DNA of 64,000 bases from Pseudomonadota bacterium (GTDB taxonomy: Bacteria; Pseudomonadota; Alphaproteobacteria; Sphingomonadales; Sphingomonadaceae). Position numbers and translations under genes: made by a program. Below the pieces are notes generated by a model. It did no database searches. It was given only the letters and a program-made list of their open reading frames with translations, and was not told the origin of the DNA. Position 1 is the first letter of the stretch. The number at the start of each line of letters is the position of its first letter. Positions 45,006-52,107 of this stretch are shown here, piece by piece. The stretch covers positions 248,001-312,000 of the forward strand of contig JAIUPN010000004.1 of NCBI GenBank assembly GCA_020160755.1, given 5' to 3'.

Positions 45006-45923
45006 CTAATTGGCCTCGGCTCTCAGCCGGTTTTTCAGCATCGTCCAGAAGGCTTCGACACTCGGGCTCCGGCGCGCGATCGGTTTATAGATGCGGATCT
45101 CGATCGGCACATGCCAGCGCGCATCGCCGGCGGCGACGAGGCGGCCGCTCTCGAGATCGGCGGCGGCGACGCTGAGCGGCGCCCAGCACAGGCCGCGCCC
45201 GTCGCGCGCCATCGACAGCAGCGCGGTCGCCATATGCGACCGGAAGACGGTGCGGAGCGAAGCCGAGCCCGCAGAAATCACCTGCGCGGCCTGCAGGATG
45301 CGGCCCATGCCCGATTTTTCCTCGAACTCCAGATAGGGGAGCGGTTGGTCGCCGCTGCCCGGCAGGATGTGAGTGGGTGTTCCATCACCGCGCGGCGCGG
45401 TCACGGGCATCAGCACATCTTCGCCGAGCGCGAGCGACGCGAAACCGGCGGGGTCGAGGCGGTGCTGCGCAGCAGTATGATGATGGCAGAGCAGGAAGTC
45501 GGCCTTGCCCTCGAGCATGAAGCGTTCGCATGCGGCCATATTGTCGGCGATCAGCGTGATTGTCCCCGCTTCCTGCCCATCGTGCAGGCTGCGGAGCCAG
45601 GCCGGAAAAAAGGTCGTCGACAGGGCGTGCGTCGAGGCGAACCGGATTTCGTTGCTCAGCGTGCCGCCGATTTCGCGGACATGGTCGCGGCCCAGCGTCA
45701 GGCGCCGCATGATCTCTTCGGCGAGAACGCGGAAGGCCTGCCCCGCTTCGGTCAGCGCGATCCTGTGCGTATCGCGATCGACGAGTGTCGCGCCGACCCA
45801 GTCCTCTAGTGCACGGATGCGGCGGCTGAACGCCGGCTGGGTCAGGTTGCGCGCCTCGGCTGCGCGGGAAAAATTGCCTTCATCAGCGAGCTTGATGAAG
45901 TCCTCGAGCCACATGATATCCAT
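45006..45923 (-). CDS. LysR-family transcriptional regulator (HypT-like paralogue)
   Basis: This 305-residue regulator has the N-terminal helix-turn-helix WLEDFIKLADEGNFSRAA, TQPAFSRRIRALEDWVG and VDRDTHRIALTEAGQAF. The effector domain has LIADNMAACERFMLEGKADFLLC and ends with RRSPSVEAFW. These blocks match the LysR at 31673-32572, so the two arose by duplication. It is divergent from the leuCD-like genes by 101 bases and upstream of the TonB-AbgT operon; either or both may be controlled. Confidence 0.93.
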   Translation of the reverse strand: MDIMWLEDFIKLADEGNFSRAAEARNLTQPAFSRRIRALEDWVGATLVDRDTHRIALTEAGQAFRVLAEEIMRRLTLGRDHVREIGGTLSNEIRFASTHALSTTFFPAWLRSLHDGQEAGTITLIADNMAACERFMLEGKADFLLCHHHTAAQHRLDPAGFASLALGEDVLMPVTAPRGDGTPTHILPGSGDQPLPYLEFEEKSGMGRILQAAQVISAGSASLRTVFRSHMATALLSMARDGRGLCWAPLSVAAADLESGRLVAAGDARWHVPIEIRIYKPIARRSPSVEAFWTMLKNRLRAEAN

Positions 45924-45940
45924 TTGAATCCACTCGTCGC

Positions 45941-45950
45941 ATCAATTGAT
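45941..45950. promoter_or_regulatory. Candidate LysR-type operator ATCAATTGAT
   Basis: A perfect 10-bp palindrome lies 17 bases upstream of the LysR start and about 75 bases before the leuC-like start, in a short AT-richer patch. Position and symmetry fit a LysR autoregulatory site; the assignment is inference. Confidence 0.35.
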
Positions 45951-46024
45951 ACTGTCCCGGCATTGGCTTCGTCCGAACCGCTGACGGTAATCCCGACCCG
46001 CGAAACCGCAGGAAGGGTAGAAGA

Positions 46025-47461
46025 ATGTCGGCGCCAAAAACGCTCTATGACAAGATCGTCGACGAACACCGCATATTATCTTTCGACGAATCCGGCGAAG
46101 CTGGCGAACGATTATTGCTCTATATCGATAGAACGGTGCTCAATGAATATACAAGCCCCCAGGCATTCAGCGGTCTCCGTGCTGCCGGGCGGGCCCCTTG
46201 GCGCCCTGCCGCGTCGCTGGGTGTCGTCGATCATGTCAATTCGACCAACCCCGACCGTGCGGCCGGCCAGCTCGACGACGGCGCGCGGCGGCAGATCGAA
46301 TATCTCGGCGAGAATGGCCGCGATTTCGGGATCGAAATCTTCGATCTCTTCGATCCGCGTCAGGGTATCGAGCATGTCGTGATGCCCGAACTCGGGCTTG
46401 TGCTGCCGGGCATGGTCATCGCGGCGGGCGACAGCCATTCGACCACCTACGGCGCGTTCGGCGTCGTCGGCTTTGGCATCGGCACGTCGGACATCGAGCA
46501 TCTGCTCGCGACCCAGACGCTCGTCTATCGCCGGCTGAAGACGATGCGGATCACGATCGACGGCATGCTGGCTCCCGGGGTGACGGCGAAGGACCTGATC
46601 ATGGACGTGATCCGCCGCATCGGTGCCGATGGCGCAGCGGGCCATGCGGTCGAATTTGCCGGCACCGCAATTGAGGCACTCGACGTCGAGGCGCGCATGA
46701 CGATCTGCAACATGGCGGTCGAATGCGGTGCGCGCGTCGCGCTGATGGCGCCCGACGACAAGGTGGCCGATTATGTCGCGGATTGTCCGCGCGCGCCGTC
46801 GCCTGCGTTGTTTTCCGCAGCGCGTGCCGAATGGCGGGCACTTCGCAGCGATCCGGGCGCGCGCTTCGACAAGGAAATCATGCTCGAAGCCGGCGATATC
46901 CCGCCGATGGTGAGCTGGGGCACCAGCCCGGATCAGTCACTCGCGATCACCGGTGTCGTCCCCGATCCGGAGGATATCCCGGCGGAGCGTCGCGCCGATG
47001 CGTTGCGCGCGTTGGCCTATATGGACCTTGCGCCGAAAACGCGGCTGCAGGACATCGCGATCGATCGCGCCTTCATCGGCTCGTGCACCAACGCGCGCCT
47101 CAGCGACCTCCGCGATGCTGCGCGTATCTTGAAGGGGCGCAAGGTCGCGCCCGGGGTGCGCGCGATGATTTCGCCGGGCAGCAGCGGCGTCCGCCGCGCG
47201 GCGGAGGCCGAGGGGATCGACCGCATCTTTATCGAAGCGGGCTTCGAATGGCGCCACTCGGGTTGCTCGCTGTGCCTCGCGATGAACGACGACAGCCTCG
47301 CCCCCGGCGAACGCTGCGCGTCGAGCACCAACCGCAATTTCGAAGGGCGACAGGGGATCGGCGGCCGCACCCATCTGATGAGCCCCGCGATGGTGGCGGC
47401 AGCGGCCGTGACCGGGCGGCTCGCCGATGTGCGGACGCTCGCGGCGGCGGGAGTATCGTGA
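46025..47461 (+). CDS. leuC: 3-isopropylmalate dehydratase-like large subunit (LeuC family)
   Basis: This is the aconitase-superfamily large subunit that binds the 4Fe-4S cluster and isomerises or hydrates a 2- or 3-substituted malate. The 478-residue protein has TLYDKIVDEH at the start, VDHVNSTNPDR, AAGDSHSTTYGAFG, and cluster cysteines in FIGSCTNAR and SGCSLCLAMN, then ASSTNRNFEGRQG. It couples to the small subunit by a TGATG overlap. Location beside a LysR regulator and a dehalogenase-like hydrolase, rather than leuB or leuA, suggests a catabolic hydratase (a methylmalate-type substrate) rather than leucine synthesis. Confidence 0.9.
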   Translation: MSAPKTLYDKIVDEHRILSFDESGEAGERLLLYIDRTVLNEYTSPQAFSGLRAAGRAPWRPAASLGVVDHVNSTNPDRAAGQLDDGARRQIEYLGENGRDFGIEIFDLFDPRQGIEHVVMPELGLVLPGMVIAAGDSHSTTYGAFGVVGFGIGTSDIEHLLATQTLVYRRLKTMRITIDGMLAPGVTAKDLIMDVIRRIGADGAAGHAVEFAGTAIEALDVEARMTICNMAVECGARVALMAPDDKVADYVADCPRAPSPALFSAARAEWRALRSDPGARFDKEIMLEAGDIPPMVSWGTSPDQSLAITGVVPDPEDIPAERRADALRALAYMDLAPKTRLQDIAIDRAFIGSCTNARLSDLRDAARILKGRKVAPGVRAMISPGSSGVRRAAEAEGIDRIFIEAGFEWRHSGCSLCLAMNDDSLAPGERCASSTNRNFEGRQGIGGRTHLMSPAMVAAAAVTGRLADVRTLAAAGVS

Positions 47462-48075
47462 TGGAGCGCTTCCTGCGCGTCTCGGGCCCCGTTGCGGCGA
47501 TGCCCGGGGCGAATATCGATACCGACGTGATCATGCCGAAGGCCTATCTCAAGGGCATCGACCGGTCGGGGCTGTCGATCGGGCTGTTTCACGATCTCCG
47601 CTTCGACGCGACGGGCGCGGCGCGGAGCGATTTCATCCTCAACCGCCCCGATATGGCGGGCACGCGCTTTCTGCTCGCGGGCCCCAATTTCGGTTGCGGC
47701 TCGTCGCGCGAGCATGCCGTGTGGGGCATGCTGCAATATGGAATCCGGGGGATCATCGGGTCGTCATATGGCGCGATCTTCGCGGACAATGCGGCGAACA
47801 ACGGCTTGCTGCTGTTGTCGCTGCCGGTCGAGGAGGTCGCGGCGCTTTCTGCGGTACTCGAAGACGGAGCAGGGCAGATGATGGTTGATCTCGACGCGCA
47901 GCGGATCGAGGTCAACGGTCATGCGACCGGTTTCGATATCGACCCCGCGGTGCGGCGCGCGCTGATGCTGGGGCTCGACCGGATCGGCGAAACGCTGACG
48001 CATGCCGAGAGCATCCGCGCGTTCGAGACAGCCTATCTCGCGCGCAAGCCCTGGCTTATAGCCGGACAGGAGTGA
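47461..48075 (+). CDS. leuD: 3-isopropylmalate dehydratase-like small subunit (LeuD family)
   Basis: This is the swivelling small subunit partner of the LeuC-like protein, 204 residues. Characteristic sequence includes GPVAAMPGANIDTDVIMPKAYLK near the start, GPNFGCGSSREHAVW and IIGSSYGAIFADNAANNGLL. The ATG at 47461 overlaps the leuC stop; the same frame is open further upstream inside leuC but that part is not LeuD-like. Its stop overlaps the next start. Confidence 0.92.
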   Translation: MERFLRVSGPVAAMPGANIDTDVIMPKAYLKGIDRSGLSIGLFHDLRFDATGAARSDFILNRPDMAGTRFLLAGPNFGCGSSREHAVWGMLQYGIRGIIGSSYGAIFADNAANNGLLLLSLPVEEVAALSAVLEDGAGQMMVDLDAQRIEVNGHATGFDIDPAVRRALMLGLDRIGETLTHAESIRAFETAYLARKPWLIAGQE

Positions 48076-48977
48076 TGAGCACGTACCCGGACTATCCCGA
48101 TTTGATGCCCGGCTTTCGTTGGGAAGACATCGACGCCGACGGCGTGCGGATCCGTGCCGCGATCGGTGGATCGGGGCCGCCGCTGCTGCTGCTCCACGGT
48201 CATCCGCAGACGCATCTGACCTGGTTTAAGGTCGCACCCGAACTGGCGAAGCGCTTCACTGTCGTCGCGACCGACCTGCGCGGCTATGGCGACAGCGAGA
48301 AATTGCCGGGCGATGCGCTCCACCTTAATTATTCGAAGCGCGCGATGGCGGACGATCAGGTCGCGGTGATGGCGGCTCTGGGTTTCGACCGTTTCGACCT
48401 CGTCGCGCACGACCGCGGCGCGCGCGTCGCGCACCGAATGGCGCTCGACCATCCGGACCGTGTCGCACGGCTGGTCCTGCTCGACATCGCCCCGACCGCG
48501 ACAATGTACGCGCAGACGACCAGAGAATTTGCGACGCGCTATTTCTGGTGGTTTTTCCTGATCCAGCCGTTCGATCTTCCCGAACGGATGATCGCGGCCG
48601 ATCCCGACCATTTCTTCGACCGCCACCTTTCCGGGCAGATCAAGGTCGAAGGCTCGCTCGACCCGCGTATCGTCGCCGAATATCGGCGTTGTTACCGCGA
48701 TCCCGCAACGCGCCACGCGATCTGCGAGGATTATCGCGCGGCGTCGAGCATCGATCTCGACCATGATGCCGCCGACAGCGACCGGCGGATCGAGGCGCCG
48801 CTGTTGCTGCTGTGGGGTGCGCAGGGCACGGTGGGCGAGCTTTTTGATGTCATGGAAAGCTGGCGGCCCAGAGCGGCCGACATACGCGGACGCGCGCTGC
48901 CGTGCGGGCACAGCCCGCAGGAAGAGGTGCCCGACCTGTTGCTCGCCGAGCTGAACGGCTTCTTCGCCGCCATCTGA
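48072..48977 (+). CDS. Alpha/beta hydrolase of the haloacetate/fluoroacetate dehalogenase family
   Basis: This 301-residue hydrolase has LLLLHGHPQTHLTW (oxyanion region), a nucleophile elbow AHDRGARVAHRMALDHP with D114, R115 and R118, an acid in LLDIAPT (D138) and the catalytic His in CGHSPQEE. These correspond to the Asp-Arg-Arg, Asp and His of fluoroacetate dehalogenase, and EDYRA keeps the halide-pocket Tyr. By eye, the halide-pocket His before Trp is replaced: W159-W160 instead of His-Trp. It may therefore be an altered dehalogenase or an esterase or epoxide-type hydrolase. It overlaps leuD by four bases. Confidence 0.87.
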   Translation: MMSTYPDYPDLMPGFRWEDIDADGVRIRAAIGGSGPPLLLLHGHPQTHLTWFKVAPELAKRFTVVATDLRGYGDSEKLPGDALHLNYSKRAMADDQVAVMAALGFDRFDLVAHDRGARVAHRMALDHPDRVARLVLLDIAPTATMYAQTTREFATRYFWWFFLIQPFDLPERMIAADPDHFFDRHLSGQIKVEGSLDPRIVAEYRRCYRDPATRHAICEDYRAASSIDLDHDAADSDRRIEAPLLLLWGAQGTVGELFDVMESWRPRAADIRGRALPCGHSPQEEVPDLLLAELNGFFAAI

Positions 48978-48994
48978 CGGCGTGCCTGGCTTGT

Positions 48995-49186
48995 GGGAGG
49001 GATGATCGCGCGGCATTTACCGAAACCGATCGGCACGAAGCCTTTGGCATCAGCGGAAACCCGCAGGACGATCTCGTCGCCATCCTCCAGAAAGCTGCGC
49101 TTCGCGCCGTTCGCGAGCCGGCCCGGATCGCTGCTGCCCGTGGTCAGTTCGAGCAGGCTCCCGAAGCCATCGCGCTTCGGCCCCAT
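48995..49186 (-). pseudogene. C-terminal remnant of fumarylacetoacetase
   Basis: Read on the minus strand, about 62 codons give GPKRDGFGSLLELTTG, NGAKRSFLEDGDEIVL, then PIGFGKCRAIIPP. This matches the end of fumarylacetoacetase (the FGSMLEL, LEDGDEV and IGFGxCxGxIxP pattern). A TGA stops the frame immediately upstream, and no other part of the enzyme is visible. It is a stranded fragment of a tyrosine/homogentisate degradation gene left by a deletion or rearrangement. It lies just after the dehalogenase-like gene. Confidence 0.7.
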
Positions 49187-49381
49187 TCACGCCTCGTCCG
49201 ATACCAAGCGGCCATACCGCGTGACGTGGTGCCAAATCGCAGGGGCCGCGACGAATGGCGGCTTCTCTGGATCGTTGCCCGAAAGCCGCCATTCCGCAAC
49301 CGGCCCAATGTGATGGCACCGCCGAGGGCCTGGCAATGCTCCCCTGTGCTTGATCAGACGATGACAGGCCATAGGGCAGGG
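49187..49381. other. Intergenic stretch with a hairpin repeat, no gene
   Basis: These bases lie between the fumarylacetoacetase remnant and the histidine kinase end. Apart from the inverted repeat at 49253-49294, I see no coding signal with a recognisable family. Confidence 0.4.
49253..49294. repeat. Perfect 12-bp inverted repeat (hairpin element)
   Basis: GAATGGCGGCTT (49253-49264) pairs with AAGCCGCCATTC (49283-49294) around an 18-base loop. It looks like a dispersed intergenic hairpin element; only one copy was noticed in this window. It could also act as a bidirectional terminator. Confidence 0.6.
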
Positions 49382-51295
49382 CTATTGAGCCTTGGCCTTT
49401 CGAACGTAGGGGAGCCATACTGAAATCGCCGTCCCTTCGCCGGGAACGGAGGACAGAAGAAACGTGCCGCCGATCGCTTCCGCGCGACTGCGCATCCCGC
49501 CCAGTCCCTGACCACCGGATGCAACGCGGAGGGTGTCAAAGCCCGAGCCATTGTCCTTGATCGAGACGGTCACGCCCGGCGTATCGTGGCGCACATCCTC
49601 GACGCAAGCGAGGTGGATTCGGGTCGCGCCCGAATGCATCATCACATTGGCCAGCGCCTCCTGAAAGAGACGAAGCAGGTGCAGCGAGTTGGTCGCGTCG
49701 AGCCAGTCCAGCCTCTCGCACCGATCGACATTCCAGTGGAGCTTGATGCCTGCCTCGATCAGATCGGGCTCGGCCCGGTGACGAAAATTCCCGAGCAGGG
49801 CCACGACGTCCCCGGCAAGGGGTTCAAGGGAGTCGACGGTCAGTTTCAGATCGGACAGCGCGCGTTTCAGCGTCGCGATCGATGCCGGCGGGTGATTTTG
49901 GCGCTCGGCGACCGTCAGTGCGGCGACGAGGTTGGACCCGATCCCGTCATGCATTTCGCGCATGATGCGGCCGCGCTCGGTTTCAAGGGCCCGCGCGACT
50001 TCAAGTTCGCGCATCTCCTTGTCGCGCTCTTCGAGAGCAACGCGAGCATCCTCCACTCTGGCCTCCAGCTCGGCATTGACGCCTTCCAGTCTGCCGAACG
50101 CGAGGTTGGCACGCCTCCCGAACGACAGCAGCAGGACAAGGCAGAATAGGCTACCGATATAGGGTTGCAGAAAGAAGCCGAGGCCGTCCCAAAGGCGGCT
50201 GTCCCATTGCCTGCCGATGTCATGCACCGTACCGGCGATGATCGCAGTCAGGCACAATGTTATGAGCGCCGCCCCCGCGTCGCGCGTCCGCCACCAGTGG
50301 GCGATCAGCAGGGAGGCGGTGTAACCCACGCAGGCGACGGCCAGCAAATTTCCGAGCGAGTCGGCGCCAAAAGGACCTGTCCATCCCCACTCGACCGTCA
50401 CAAACCGTAAAAAACACAGGAGCACACCTGCCGCCAGCAGGATTGCGCCATGGAGCTTCCATCGCGGCAGACGAACATAGACAAGGCAAAAGGCCAAGCT
50501 TGCCGACATGGCGGGATACACGGCATAATAGGTCATCGTCTTGAAGGCGACGACGTCGAAAGGCGCTCTTACGGCGGTGAAGTTGTAGTCGCGCGCGAAC
50601 CACATCAAGCCGAGGATGGCGAGCAGCAGCAGCTCGGTTTCTTCCCGGCGAAGAATCCAGAACCAGAGTGCCGCCGCGGCAAGGACGATCATCGCCAGAT
50701 TGGCCGCCTGCACGCCCGTGATGCGCCAGAAGTGCATTCGCTCGTGCCGCGCATCGAGGGCGGCGGCCGAGCCAAGATAATAATCGCCGCTGACGAGATC
50801 GTAATTGCTCTCGATCCTGACCAGCAGCTCGTTGGTGCCGCCGCCAAGCAGGGACGGCGGCAGGCGAACGATCTCGGGTCGATACCAGCCGAGCGCGCGG
50901 TCGTCGCCTTCAGTGAAGTTACGAAAGATCTCCTGACCGTTCAGCAGCACTGCGATGCGTTCGTAATTATTCTCGGTATAGAGCGCGACCGGCCCTGCTG
51001 GCAGTATTCGGCGATCGAAACGCAACCGCAGCCAGAGTGTTTTGGTTGTCGAGGTAGCGCCCATCTTTTCGAAGGCGAAGCCGCGTCGCGCCGGGCCGTG
51101 TTCCCATCCTCCTGCCGGCATTTCCATGCTGTCGGAGCGAACATAGTCGGTATCGGTGAACCGAAGGACGCCTCCATCTTCCCGGGCAAAATTGTTGAGC
51201 GGCGCTTCCGCACCCGCAGTTGCAGGCCCGGCAATCAACAGCAGCAGCAACAGCGTCCTAATCGCGCGCAATAAGGCCTTGGCTTCCAGCTTCAA
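49382..51295 (-). CDS. Sensor histidine kinase, 7TM-type sensor, HisKA_3
   Basis: This 637-residue membrane kinase has a signal peptide (LLLLLLIAGPATAGA), a periplasmic beta-sandwich of about 170 residues, seven membrane helices (about 215-430) and a coiled coil. The HisKA_3 motif EMHDGIGSNL carries the phospho-His; an HATPase domain has NVMMHSGATRI, KDNGSGFD and GQGLGGMRSRAEAIGG. The architecture resembles 7TMR-DISM sensors. I start at TTG 51295 because GGAGG lies six bases upstream; the gene overlaps the response-regulator end by 38 bases. Partner is the NarL-type regulator immediately upstream, and the likely target is the divergent adhesin. Confidence 0.93.
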   Translation of the reverse strand: MKLEAKALLRAIRTLLLLLLIAGPATAGAEAPLNNFAREDGGVLRFTDTDYVRSDSMEMPAGGWEHGPARRGFAFEKMGATSTTKTLWLRLRFDRRILPAGPVALYTENNYERIAVLLNGQEIFRNFTEGDDRALGWYRPEIVRLPPSLLGGGTNELLVRIESNYDLVSGDYYLGSAAALDARHERMHFWRITGVQAANLAMIVLAAAALWFWILRREETELLLLAILGLMWFARDYNFTAVRAPFDVVAFKTMTYYAVYPAMSASLAFCLVYVRLPRWKLHGAILLAAGVLLCFLRFVTVEWGWTGPFGADSLGNLLAVACVGYTASLLIAHWWRTRDAGAALITLCLTAIIAGTVHDIGRQWDSRLWDGLGFFLQPYIGSLFCLVLLLSFGRRANLAFGRLEGVNAELEARVEDARVALEERDKEMRELEVARALETERGRIMREMHDGIGSNLVAALTVAERQNHPPASIATLKRALSDLKLTVDSLEPLAGDVVALLGNFRHRAEPDLIEAGIKLHWNVDRCERLDWLDATNSLHLLRLFQEALANVMMHSGATRIHLACVEDVRHDTPGVTVSIKDNGSGFDTLRVASGGQGLGGMRSRAEAIGGTFLLSSVPGEGTAISVWLPYVRKAKAQ

Positions 51296-51908
51296 ATAAT
51301 GCCTCCGCCCTGCTGTTGACTTCGAGTTTTCGATAGATGTTCTTGACGTGGAAACCAATTGTATTGAGCGAAACGCGCAGGATATCTCCGCATTCGGCAT
51401 AGGAAAAGCCGCGCGCAAGTAGCTGCAGAACTTCGGTTTCGCGTTCGGACAAAGGTGAAACGGGCGGCGGCAGCGCCGGGGAACGGTCCTCGACCATCTG
51501 CTCCATGATGCGGCGCGCGATTACCGGCGATATCGGTGAGCCGCCGCGCCGGATTTCCTCGATCGCCTCGACGCAGGATTCGATCCGCTGGTCCTTGAGG
51601 AGGTAGCCTCGCGCGCCTGCGCGAATGCTGTCGAGCACCTTTTGCTGATCGGCAAACTGGGTGATGACTAATATGTCGGTGTCGCGCCCCTTGGCGGCTT
51701 CCTTGGCGATCAGCGTTGTCCCGTCGCCATCGGGAAGGCCGAGGTCGCACAATAGTACATCGTAACCGCCCGCATCGACAAGGCCGCTCCCGCTGGTCAC
51801 GCTGTTCGCCTTGTTGACGACCATCATGCCCGTCGCGGCGTTGACGGCATCGGCGAAGCGCGCGGCCAGTATCGGATCATCCTCGATAATCGCAACGCGG
51901 ATCACCAT
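51258..51908 (-). CDS. NarL/LuxR-type response regulator
   Basis: This is a 216-residue regulator with a receiver domain (VAIIEDDPILAARF, phospho-Asp in LLCDLGLPDGDG, the switch T in VITQFAD, Lys in YLLKDQRIE) and a C-terminal LuxR helix-turn-helix (LSERETEVLQLLARGFSYAE, SLNTIGFHVKNIYRKLEV). The ATG at 51908 has GGAGGG upstream and fits the receiver start; an upstream GTG-type extension is not family-like. It overlaps the kinase gene. Two 18-bp palindromes lie about 60-100 bases upstream, before the divergent adhesin. Confidence 0.95.
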   Translation of the reverse strand: MVIRVAIIEDDPILAARFADAVNAATGMMVVNKANSVTSGSGLVDAGGYDVLLCDLGLPDGDGTTLIAKEAAKGRDTDILVITQFADQQKVLDSIRAGARGYLLKDQRIESCVEAIEEIRRGGSPISPVIARRIMEQMVEDRSPALPPPVSPLSERETEVLQLLARGFSYAECGDILRVSLNTIGFHVKNIYRKLEVNSRAEALFEAGSQGLIARD

Positions 51909-51966
51909 TGCGCCCTCCGGTTCGTCATGCCTCCGGGGATCATAGCTGCCCGGCACCCGCAGTAAA

Positions 51967-52007
51967 CCCACATGGATATGTGGGGGCTGCCCACATGCTC
52001 ATGTGGG
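51967..52007. promoter_or_regulatory. Tandem 18-bp palindromes, candidate response-regulator operators
   Basis: CCCACATGGATATGTGGG (51967-51984) and CCCACATGCTCATGTGGG (51990-52007) share CCCACAT/ATGTGGG arms and are 23 bp apart centre to centre, about two helical turns. They lie between the response-regulator gene (minus) and the trimeric adhesin (plus). Confidence 0.7.
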
Positions 52008-52107
52008 GCGCGCCCGCCCTTGTCCGCGCTAACCGCATCGCAGGGTCAGTCATGGGGGCAGCAAGCCGGGCCGGGCAGAGCCACGCTTCCCTCCTTTCAC
52101 GGGAGTA

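Noticed and set aside
46723..47460. Upstream extension of the LeuD reading frame
   Set aside because: This part lies inside leuC in another frame and does not resemble LeuD; the TGATG junction fixes the start at 47461.
48902..49423. Plus-strand ORF across the 3' end of the hydrolase and the intergenic region
   Set aside because: It overlaps the hydrolase in another frame and runs antisense to the fumarylacetoacetase remnant.
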